Below, piece by piece: positions 35,257 to 43,921 of a stretch of DNA of 64,000 bases. A program made the translations under genes and the position numbers. Every line of letters begins with the position of its first letter. Position 1 is the first letter of the stretch. This DNA is from UBA6054 sp963975575 (GTDB taxonomy: Bacteria; Planctomycetota; Phycisphaerae; Phycisphaerales; UBA1924), in contig CAXBHL010000002.1 of the NCBI GenBank assembly GCA_963975575.1, positions 124,001 through 188,000 of the forward strand, in the 5' to 3' direction. The notes under the pieces are model-generated. The model saw only the letters and a list, made by a program, of their open reading frames with translations, was not told the DNA's origin and ran no database searches.

Positions 35257-36894
35257 GTGCGTCGGATCCGTCCCGCAGAGACCGCGATACTGGCCGCGCT
35301 GGTGGTGCTCAGCCTCCCGGCGTGGTTGCCCGTCGGGATCGGGCTCGGATCGGCGCTGTTCGACGCCCGGGCCCGTGCCGACATGCCCGCATGGACCGGT
35401 CGCGGGACGGTGCTGCTGCAGACCACAGGCCTGGCGTTGCTGGTCGCGTCGTGCGCGACCATCCTGGCGGCGCCGATGGCGCAAGTGCTGCGCACGTCGG
35501 GGCTTCGGACCGCGGCCCTGCTCATGGCCCCGGTCTGGATTCCCGCATGGCTGATGTACGCCGGCCTGAACCTGGCCCGCGCACCCGACACCCTGGTGGG
35601 CGCGGCCTTCATGGACTGGGCCCTCGACCCGGAACAGGCATGGTGGGGTGAATCGAACCGCTGGGCGATCGTGGCCCTGGGGCGAACGCTGGCGGTGGGC
35701 GCGATGGTGCTGTGGTCCACGCCCATCGCGGCCCTGGTCATGGCGGGGGTTGAAGACCCCGACGCCGACGCCGCCGCCGAGCTGGCACGCACGGATCCGC
35801 TCGGACGCGCCGCCCGCGTGCGCGTGGCCCTGCGCCTGCGCGCGGGCGCGATCGCCCTGTCGGTCGTTGTGATCGCACTGCTGACGATGGGCTCGGCCGT
35901 GCCGCTGCACCTGGCCCAGGTCGAGACCGACGCGATCGCCCTCTGGCGGGCGTTGTCCGAGCGCCCGGTGACACGGTGGGGGGGCGTGTGGCTGGCCGCC
36001 TGGCCCCACGTGCTCATCGCGGGTTGCGGCGCGTGGTGGATCGCCTCCCGACTCGGCCGGCGCGCCCCGGCGGGCACGGCGCCGGCGGGCCCGGGCGCGA
36101 CGCGGGCCGGGCCCACCACGCGCACCCTGGCCTGGCTCGTCTGGTCGCTGGCGGGCGTGCTCCCGCTGGCCCTGATGCTCTGGTCGCTCGACGACCTGGC
36201 CAGCGTGGGGCGGTGGGTGCGCATGGACTCCGCGGCGTTGTTCGCTTCCGCGCAGGTCGCCGGCGCCGGCGCCACGCTGGCCGCCCTGCTGGGCGTCGCG
36301 GTGGCGGCGTCGTGCGGGTCTTCGTCCCGCGTCGCCCGGGCGATGGGTCGCTCGGCCGCGGCCGCCGGGCTCTTCGGCGCACTCGTCCCGGGCGTGCTCG
36401 TGGGCGCGGCCATCGCGGGCATGGGGCTGTCGGGCCACGCCGGCGGGGGCCTGGGATCGGTGCTGGCCGCCGGCGCGCGGGTCGCCTGCGTGGGGGTGAT
36501 CGCCGGGCTGGTCGTGGCCCGGTCCGAACCGGCGGACGAGCACGCCGCCCGCGCCATCGACGGGGCGGGCGACGCGTTCGGGTGGCTGCGGGCCAACCGA
36601 TGGCGGGCGTGGCGCCTGGGTCTGGGCGCGTGGCTGGGCGCGTTCGTGCTCGCCCTGCACGAGATCGAGGCCTCCGTAATGGTCCGCCCCCCTGGGCGGG
36701 GCAACCTGCCGCAACAGATGCTCGCCGATCTGCACTACGCCCGGCTCGAGCAGCTCAGCGCCGGCGGGGTGGTGCTGGGGCTGCTCGGCATCGGCTTCGG
36801 GATCGCGGCGGGCGCTGCGCTGGCGGCCGGAGCCCGCCGGCGGTTGGGTGATCGGCCGAATCGCCCGAACAACCCGGGCCCGAGGCAACCTTGA
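35257..36894 (+). CDS. ABC transporter permease-like protein
   Basis: 545 residues from GTG with about 12 hydrophobic helices in two halves, each similar in layout to a binding-protein-dependent (Fe3+/thiosulfate-type) permease. A degenerate EAA-type loop is visible in the first half (AGVEDPDADAAAELARTDPLGRAARVRVALRL) and a weaker one in the second (ARAIDGAGDAFGWLRANRWRAW). No ATPase or binding protein is adjacent. The stop overlaps the next start (TGATG). Substrate unknown. Confidence 0.65.
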   Translation: MRRIRPAETAILAALVVLSLPAWLPVGIGLGSALFDARARADMPAWTGRGTVLLQTTGLALLVASCATILAAPMAQVLRTSGLRTAALLMAPVWIPAWLMYAGLNLARAPDTLVGAAFMDWALDPEQAWWGESNRWAIVALGRTLAVGAMVLWSTPIAALVMAGVEDPDADAAAELARTDPLGRAARVRVALRLRAGAIALSVVVIALLTMGSAVPLHLAQVETDAIALWRALSERPVTRWGGVWLAAWPHVLIAGCGAWWIASRLGRRAPAGTAPAGPGATRAGPTTRTLAWLVWSLAGVLPLALMLWSLDDLASVGRWVRMDSAALFASAQVAGAGATLAALLGVAVAASCGSSSRVARAMGRSAAAAGLFGALVPGVLVGAAIAGMGLSGHAGGGLGSVLAAGARVACVGVIAGLVVARSEPADEHAARAIDGAGDAFGWLRANRWRAWRLGLGAWLGAFVLALHEIEASVMVRPPGRGNLPQQMLADLHYARLEQLSAGGVVLGLLGIGFGIAAGAALAAGARRRLGDRPNRPNNPGPRQP

Positions 36895-38081
36895 TGAACC
36901 CTGGCTGTAGGTGTTTCCCTATGATGGCACGCGTGCCAAGGCCGACGCCCTCCCCATCCCGGATCGCCCCCTCCCGCGTCCGGACCTGGGCGCGTCGGAC
37001 GGTCCTCGCCGGGGTGATGGCGCTGGGCGCGTGCGTCCCGATCGGCGGGTGCGCCCCGGACGGCGGCGCCGCCTCGGGCGAGCCGCTGGCCGTCGACCGC
37101 GTGCTCGGCGAGACCGGGCGTCAGCCGGGCCAGTTCACGTACCCCCGCGGGGTCGCCGCGTTCGAGCTCCAGGGCCGGCCCGCGCTGGCGGTGGTGGACA
37201 AGACCGCCCGCATCCAGATCATCGACGAGCGCAGCGGCGAGCCGATCGGCATCATCCGCACGCCGTCGTACGACCTGGGCATGCCCACGGGCCTGACCAT
37301 CGCGCCCCACCCCGCCGACCCGGCACGCCAGGCCCTGTGGGTCGCCGACACCCACGAGCACCGCGTGCTGGTCTATTCCCTGCCGTTCGACGCCGGCGGC
37401 GATTCGCTCGAGCCGGACCTGTCGTTCGGCGCCTACGGCTACGGCCCCGGCGAGTTCGTCTACCCGACCGACATCGCCGTCATCAACGACGCGTCGGGCG
37501 CACCCGCCCGTGTGTTCGTCAGCGAGTACGGCGGCAACGACCGCATCAGCGAGTTCGCCGTCGCCCGCGACGCATCCGGCACGCCGTCGTTCTCCTTCGT
37601 CCGCCAGATCGGCTACAGCGGTGTCGCCATGGACGCGCCCGAGGACGACCCCGCCGCACTCTCCCGCCCGCAGTCGCTCTCCCTGCGGCGCAACAACACC
37701 GAACTGGTCGTCACCGACGTCGGACGCCACCGCATCGTGCGGTTCGACGTCGCCACCGGCGATCTGAACGGCTGGACCGACGGATCGACCATGGCCGACG
37801 GCTCGCCCACGGACGCCGTGCTGTTCCCCTACGGGCTGGAACTGCTCGGCGACAACCTCGCCGTGGTGTGCGAGTTCGGCGCCTCCCGCCTGCGGGTGAT
37901 CGAGCTGGACTCCGGCCGCACCGTGTCGCTGCCCGGTGTGGCGGGGCGCGAGGTCGGCCAGCTCGCGACCCCCTGGGCCTGCGTGGTCTCCGGCGACGAA
38001 CTGGTCGTGCTGGATTCCGGCAACGATCGCATCCAGGTGGTGCCGCTGTCGCGTCTGGCCGGGGCGGGGGGCGTCCGATGA
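36894..38081 (+). CDS. NHL-repeat beta-propeller lipoprotein
   Basis: 395 residues. The N-terminal export signal ends in a lipobox (PIGGC), with a WARRTVLAG segment before the hydrophobic core. The body is a six-bladed NHL-type propeller: repeated patterns such as GQFTYPRGVAAF, LWVADTHEHRVLVY, GEFVYPTDIAV and GNDRI recur every 45-55 residues. It is likely anchored outside the cytoplasm and binds protein or nucleic acid partners as other NHL domains do. ATG 36894 overlaps the upstream stop; an internal ATG at 36921 could also serve. The stop overlaps the next start (ATGA). Confidence 0.8.
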   Translation: MNPGCRCFPMMARVPRPTPSPSRIAPSRVRTWARRTVLAGVMALGACVPIGGCAPDGGAASGEPLAVDRVLGETGRQPGQFTYPRGVAAFELQGRPALAVVDKTARIQIIDERSGEPIGIIRTPSYDLGMPTGLTIAPHPADPARQALWVADTHEHRVLVYSLPFDAGGDSLEPDLSFGAYGYGPGEFVYPTDIAVINDASGAPARVFVSEYGGNDRISEFAVARDASGTPSFSFVRQIGYSGVAMDAPEDDPAALSRPQSLSLRRNNTELVVTDVGRHRIVRFDVATGDLNGWTDGSTMADGSPTDAVLFPYGLELLGDNLAVVCEFGASRLRVIELDSGRTVSLPGVAGREVGQLATPWACVVSGDELVVLDSGNDRIQVVPLSRLAGAGGVR

Positions 38082-41000
38082 GCCCGGGCGTGCCCACACT
38101 CGCGTCGCTGGTGGCCGGCCCTGTGCAGTTCGACCGCCCGGTCTGGCTGCTGCTGATCCCGACGCTCGGTTTGGCGTGCTGGTGGCTCTCACGGCGCAGC
38201 CTCAGCGGGCTGGGGCGCGGGTCGCGGTGGGTCGCCCTGGGGGCCCGGGTGCTGGCGGTCACGATGCTCGCCGGCGCGATGGCCGAGCCCCAGCTCCGCA
38301 AGGAATCAGAATCGGTCGGCGTGACCTTCGTCGTGGACGTGTCGCGCTCGGTGCCCGCGGGGGCGCAGGAGGGCATCGACGGCTACGTCCAGAACGCCCA
38401 GCAGCCCACCCGCCAGGCCAACGACCTGATGGGCGTCGTCACCGCGGGCGAGACCGCCTACGTCCAGTCCGCCGCCAGCCGGCTCGTCCAGCGGGTCGAA
38501 CGCCAGTTCATCGGCGGGCGCGACGCGTCCGACCTGGCCAGCGGCGTGAACCTGGCGATCGCCGCCTCGCCCGAGAACGCCGCGCGACGCATCGTGCTCA
38601 TCTCCGACGGCAACGAGACCGCCGGCTCGCTGCTCCGCGCCGCCGAGCAGGCCCGCGCCGTCGGCATCCCGGTCGACGTGCTGCCCGTCGAGTTCGACTT
38701 CCGCGAGGAGGTCATCGTCGAGGACGTCCAGGTCCCCTCCGGCGTGCGGGTCGGCGAGACCGTCTCCCTCCGCGTCGTGCTGACCACCACCACCCCGGTG
38801 GTGGGGCGCCTGTCCGTCAGCGAGAACGGCCAGGTCATCGACCTCGACCCCGACCCCGCCCAGACCGGCACCCTCGTCCGCCTCGACGCCGGACGCCACG
38901 TGCTCAGCGTGCCCGTCACCCCCCGCCGCCCCGGCCCGCAGCTCTACGACGCCGTCTTCGAGCCGCTGAGCGCCCTCGACGCAGACGGCCAGGCCCTGCC
39001 CACCCGCGGCGACTCGATGATCGAGAACAACCGCGCCAACGCGATCACCTTCGTCGCTTCCGAGGGCCGCGTCCTCATCGTCGCCGACACGCCCGAAGAG
39101 GCCGGCCCCATCGAGGACGCGCTGACCGCGTCCGAAATCGCAACCTTCCGCGTCGGCGCCACCGGCCTGCCGTCCACCCTGCCAGAAATGGCCGCCTACG
39201 AGGCCATCATCCTCATCAACCAGAGCGCGTACGACTCGACCGTCCAGCAGCAGGAACTGCTCCGCCAGTACGTCCACGACACCGGCGGCGGCCTCGTCAT
39301 GGTCGGCGGGCCCGACGCCTTCGGCGCCGGCGGCTGGATCGGCTCGCCCCTGGCCGACGCCCTGCCCATCCGCCTCGACCCCCCGCAGAAGCGCCAGATG
39401 CCCCGCGGCGCGCTCGCCCTGATCGTCCACTCCGTCGAGATCCCCCAGGGCGTGTTCTACGGCAAGCAGGTCGCCAACGCCGCCGTCGACGCCCTCAGCC
39501 GCCTCGACCTCGTCGGCATCATCGAGTACCAGGGCTTCGGCGGTACCGACTGGGTCTACCCGATGGCCCCCGTCGGTGACCGCACCGCCGTCAAGCGGGC
39601 CATCAACGGGCTGCAGTTCGGCGACATGCCCGGCTTCGACCCCTCGATGAACCTCGCCCTCGCCGGGCTCCAGGCCGCCGAGGCGGGCCAGAAGCACTGC
39701 ATCATCATCTCCGACGGCGACCCCACCCTCTCCCGCTCGATCCTCCGCCAGTTCCGCCAGGCCGGCATCACCATCTCCACCGTCGGCGTCAACCCGCACT
39801 CCCCGGGCGACCTGGGCACCCTGCGCACCATGGCCGTCGAGACCGGCGGCACCTTCTACAGCGTCGGCAACAACGCGCTCGAAACCCTGCCGCAGATCTT
39901 CGTCAAAGAGGCCCAGACCCTCCGGCGCGCCCTGATCTGGGAGGGCGAGGCCTTCAGCCCCGCCCGCACCGGCGTGCCCGCCGAGACCATGCGCGGCATC
40001 ACCGGCGTGCCGCCCATCCGCGGCTACGTCGTCGCCGCCGAACGCGAGGGCCTCAGCCTCGTCACCCTCCGCGGCAAGGAAGAAGACCCCGTCGCCGCCC
40101 AGTGGCAGCACGGCCTCGGCCGCGTCGTCACCTTCACCAGCGACGCCAGCACGCGATGGGCCGGGTCGTGGGTCGGCTGGTCCGGCTTCAAGCAGTTCTG
40201 GGAGCAGCACGTCCGCTGGGCGATGCGTCCCAACGACAACGCGTCCATGCGCGTCGTCACCGAGAACCGCGGCGACCAGACCGTCGTCATCGTCGAGGCC
40301 TTCGACCCCGAGGGCGAACGGCTCAACTTCGCCCGCTTCGACGCCCGCGTCGCCACGCCCGATGGCAAGGGCATGTCGGTCGATATCCGCCAGGTCGGCC
40401 CTGGCCGCTACGAGGGTGTCTTCGACTCCTCCGACGCCGGCGCGTACGTCATGTCGATGCGCTACCGCGCCGCCGGCTCGTCCGACCAGATCCTCGAGGG
40501 CGCGGTCCAGGCCGCCGTCACCCGCCCCTACGCCGACGAGTTCCGCTCGATGCGCACCAACCGGCCGCTGCTCCAGCAGGTCGCCGCCATCACCGGCGGG
40601 CGCGTGCTCACCGGCGATCCCGCCGCCGCCATGCTCTGGGCCCGCGACGGGCTGCCCATGCCCGTCGCCCTGCGGTCGGTGTGGCTGGCCTTCCTGATCG
40701 CCGGCGTGGGCGTGTTCCTGGCCGACGTGGGCATCCGGCGCGTGCGCATCGACCCCCGCGCCATCGGCGCATGGCTGCGTCGCTCGGCGTCCAAAGAGTC
40801 CGAGCGCTCCACCGCCGCCACCGAGGCCTTCCGCAGCGTCAAGACCCGCAAGGCCGCCGGCGGCGCGATCGATCAGGCCCAGCGCGAGCGTGCGGCCCGC
40901 CGCTTCGAGGCCGAGCCCGACCGCCCCGCGTCCAACGAGCCCGTGGCCCTCTCCGGTCAGGAAGAGGCCCCCTCGCCGCTCAGGAAGAAAGACCGCCCCC

Positions 41001-41113
41001 GCGTCGCCGACGACACGGGCCCCAAAGACTCGCTGTCCGCCCTGCGGGCGGCCAAGAAGCGTGCGCAGGAAGACCTGGAAGACCGATCGAAACAACGCCC
41101 GGACGCGGACTAA
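38078..41113 (+). CDS. Large VWA-domain membrane protein with amidotransferase-like domain
   Basis: 1011 residues. Two transmembrane helices lie near the N-terminus (LLLIPTLGLACWWL and a second at about 50-70), followed by a VWA domain with the MIDAS motif DVSRS. Residues about 320-560 carry an amidotransferase-like fold (RVLIVADTPEEAG, GGGLVMVGGPDAFGAGGW) interleaved with a second VWA-like segment (HCIIISDGDPTLS). Another transmembrane helix at about 870-890 precedes a charged cytoplasmic tail. Large proteins of this type accompany MoxR/DUF58 in planctomycetes; they are thought to be chaperone-like or metal-dependent adhesion components, but the function is not established. Start ATGA overlaps the NHL gene. 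Confidence 0.82.
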   Translation: MSPGVPTLASLVAGPVQFDRPVWLLLIPTLGLACWWLSRRSLSGLGRGSRWVALGARVLAVTMLAGAMAEPQLRKESESVGVTFVVDVSRSVPAGAQEGIDGYVQNAQQPTRQANDLMGVVTAGETAYVQSAASRLVQRVERQFIGGRDASDLASGVNLAIAASPENAARRIVLISDGNETAGSLLRAAEQARAVGIPVDVLPVEFDFREEVIVEDVQVPSGVRVGETVSLRVVLTTTTPVVGRLSVSENGQVIDLDPDPAQTGTLVRLDAGRHVLSVPVTPRRPGPQLYDAVFEPLSALDADGQALPTRGDSMIENNRANAITFVASEGRVLIVADTPEEAGPIEDALTASEIATFRVGATGLPSTLPEMAAYEAIILINQSAYDSTVQQQELLRQYVHDTGGGLVMVGGPDAFGAGGWIGSPLADALPIRLDPPQKRQMPRGALALIVHSVEIPQGVFYGKQVANAAVDALSRLDLVGIIEYQGFGGTDWVYPMAPVGDRTAVKRAINGLQFGDMPGFDPSMNLALAGLQAAEAGQKHCIIISDGDPTLSRSILRQFRQAGITISTVGVNPHSPGDLGTLRTMAVETGGTFYSVGNNALETLPQIFVKEAQTLRRALIWEGEAFSPARTGVPAETMRGITGVPPIRGYVVAAEREGLSLVTLRGKEEDPVAAQWQHGLGRVVTFTSDASTRWAGSWVGWSGFKQFWEQHVRWAMRPNDNASMRVVTENRGDQTVVIVEAFDPEGERLNFARFDARVATPDGKGMSVDIRQVGPGRYEGVFDSSDAGAYVMSMRYRAAGSSDQILEGAVQAAVTRPYADEFRSMRTNRPLLQQVAAITGGRVLTGDPAAAMLWARDGLPMPVALRSVWLAFLIAGVGVFLADVGIRRVRIDPRAIGAWLRRSASKESERSTAATEAFRSVKTRKAAGGAIDQAQRERAARRFEAEPDRPASNEPVALSGQEEAPSPLRKKDRPRVADDTGPKDSLSALRAAKKRAQEDLEDRSKQRPDAD

Positions 41114-41140
41114 CCGCCCGGGATTGCAAGGAGGGCCGCC

Positions 41141-42196
<1,056 letters not shown>

Positions 42197-42199
42197 GGA

Positions 42200-42701
42200 G
42201 GAGTTTCAACGCGAAGCCCGCGAAGGCTTCGAAGCGACTGGGGTGAAGATGGACACCGTGCTTGGCAAATCAGATCTGCCGGATTGGGTCGAGGAGATCG
42301 GCCGTTCCGTGATCGGCGCCGCCATCGAGGTCCATCGGGAGTTGGGGCCGGGCATGCTGGAGTCGGTGTACGAAGAAGCACTGACGCACGAACTGGGATT
42401 GCTCGGGCTTCGTGCTGTTCGGCAGGCGGAGATTGATGTGCTCTACAAAGGAGTCGTGATCAAGGGTCAGCGGCTCGACCTGCTCGTGGAAGGAAGTGTT
42501 GTTGTGGAGTTAAAGGCCGTGAGCGCGGTTCTTGATATCCACAAGGCCCAGGTGCTCTCTTATCTCCGGGCCGGCCGGTTCCCCCTCGGGCTCCTCATCA
42601 ACTTCAACAAGAAACTCCTCCGAGAGGGCATCCACAGAGTGTTCAACGAACGATTCACAGAAACCGCTTCGAACCCTTCGCGGTCTTCGCGTTAAAACTC
42701 C
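42200..42701 (+). mobile_element. IVS-like cassette: inverted repeats flanking a GxxExxY gene, between MoxR and DUF58
   Basis: Left arm 42200-42236 and right arm 42665-42701 are almost perfect complements: GGAGTTT, one or two variable bases, then AACGCGAAG, two variable bases, CGCGAAGG, one variable base and TTCGAAGCG. The same inner sequence forms the arms of the empty element at 8019-8252. The element starts 3 bases after the MoxR stop and ends 7 bases before the DUF58 start. The right arm encodes the last nine residues and the stop codon of the cargo gene. Confidence 0.78.
42249..42695 (+). CDS. GxxExxY protein (PD-(D/E)XK nuclease-like)
   Basis: 148 residues. The signature GMLESVY (Gly35-Tyr41) gives the family its name. 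Asp77 in QRLDLLV and Glu87-X-Lys89 in VELKAV form a PD-(D/E)XK-type constellation, with Gln101 in AQVLSYL after it, so nuclease activity is possible but unproven. The last residues SNPSRSSR and TAA are encoded by the right inverted repeat. A GTG two codons upstream is an alternative start. It is the only gene in the cassette and is unrelated to the MoxR/DUF58 functions on either side. Confidence 0.85.
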   Translation: MDTVLGKSDLPDWVEEIGRSVIGAAIEVHRELGPGMLESVYEEALTHELGLLGLRAVRQAEIDVLYKGVVIKGQRLDLLVEGSVVVELKAVSAVLDIHKAQVLSYLRAGRFPLGLLINFNKKLLREGIHRVFNERFTETASNPSRSSR

Positions 42702-42708
42702 GAGAACT

Positions 42709-43656
42709 ATGCTCAAATCATCCAACCCACCCCGCCCGACCACCATCGACGAACTGCTCGACGCCAGACTCATTGCGCGCCTGTCCCAGCTCGACCTCTC
42801 CAGCCGCAAGATCTTCGCCGGCAAGCTCAAGGGCGAGCGCCGCAGCAAGAAGCGGGGTGAGTCCGTCGAGTTCGCCGACCACCGGCCCTATGCCCTCGGC
42901 GACGATCTGCGCCACATCGACTGGAACATCTACGGCCGCCTCGACCGCCTTTTCATGAAGCTCTTCCTCGAGGAGGAAGACCTCTCCCTCCACATCGTCA
43001 TTGATGCGAGCGCCTCGGGCGACACCGGCGAGCCCAACAAGTTCTTCTACATGCAGCAGGTCGCCATGTCCATGGCCTACATCGGCCTGGTCAACCTCAA
43101 CCGCGTGGCGATCACCGCGCTGGGCACGCGCGACCCGGCGATCTCGCCCATGGGCGAGCAGGGCATCGCTGGATCGATCCGCGATCTGCGAGGCCGCCGG
43201 CGCACGCAGGACATCGCGCGGTTCCTCTGCTCGCTCTCGCCCGAGGGCACGACCGACTTCGGCAAGGCCGCCAAGCGGATCGCCATGACCCGCCGCGGCA
43301 AGGGCATCATGCTCGTCATGTCCGACTTTTTCATGAAAGAGGGCTACGAGACCGGCCTGCGACTTCTCTCCGGGCGCGGCTACGACGTCTTCGCCCTCCA
43401 GGTCCTGTCCCCGCAGGAGGTCAACCCCGAGATCGCCGGCGACCTGCGCCTGGTGGACATCGAGGACCAGGACCACGCCGAGGTGACCATCTCCGCCCCG
43501 CTCCTGAAAAAGTACAAGCAGAACCTGGCCGCCTACTGCGAGGACCTGCGAACCTTCTGCGCCCGCCGCGAGATCAACGCCCTGACCATCCAGACCGACA
43601 CCTCCGTCGACACCCTCCTGCTCGACTACCTCCGCAAGCGGGGCGTGCTGCGATGA
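42709..43656 (+). CDS. DUF58 domain protein
   Basis: 315 residues. It contains GESVEFADHRPYALGDDLRHIDWNIYGR, the DUF58 signature, inside a VWA-like fold; the metal site reads IDASASGD, which keeps DxSxS. DUF58 proteins pair with MoxR ATPases. The ATG is 7 bases beyond the inverted-repeat cassette and has no clear ribosome site, so the insertion may have altered its translation signal (inference). Confidence 0.9.
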   Translation: MLKSSNPPRPTTIDELLDARLIARLSQLDLSSRKIFAGKLKGERRSKKRGESVEFADHRPYALGDDLRHIDWNIYGRLDRLFMKLFLEEEDLSLHIVIDASASGDTGEPNKFFYMQQVAMSMAYIGLVNLNRVAITALGTRDPAISPMGEQGIAGSIRDLRGRRRTQDIARFLCSLSPEGTTDFGKAAKRIAMTRRGKGIMLVMSDFFMKEGYETGLRLLSGRGYDVFALQVLSPQEVNPEIAGDLRLVDIEDQDHAEVTISAPLLKKYKQNLAAYCEDLRTFCARREINALTIQTDTSVDTLLLDYLRKRGVLR

Positions 43657-43677
43657 CCCGGTTCCACTCCCAGCGAG

Positions 43678-43907
43678 CCCGGAGCGTCAGCGACGGGGTC
43701 CCCCAACCAGCCCCGAGCGTCAGCGACGGGCCGCTTCCAAGCGCCTTGCGCGAACACCAACCCATACACGCCCGTTCCCAAATGGCCCCGACCGCAAGGA
43801 AGTGGATGGCTTGGACGAGCAATGACCCGATCGCGACTGGCCACCGAAGCCCGCAAGCGATCACCTCCGTGCCTGCGTGCCTGCGTGCCTCCGTGCCTCA
43901 CTCCCCC
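43678..43907 (+). repeat. Repeat-rich spacer between DUF58 and the BatA-like gene
   Basis: Two direct 20-base copies of CCC(G/C)GAGCGTCAGCGACGGG (43678-43697 and 43711-43730), then 8-bp tandem units GTGCCTGC, GTGCCTGC, GTGCCTCC, GTGCCTCA near 43876-43907. The whole 265-base gap (43657-43921) holds no convincing gene. The 8-bp units recall the arms of the S23 cassette, but no opposite arm is found. Confidence 0.6.
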
Positions 43908-43921
43908 CATGAGGCCACTCC

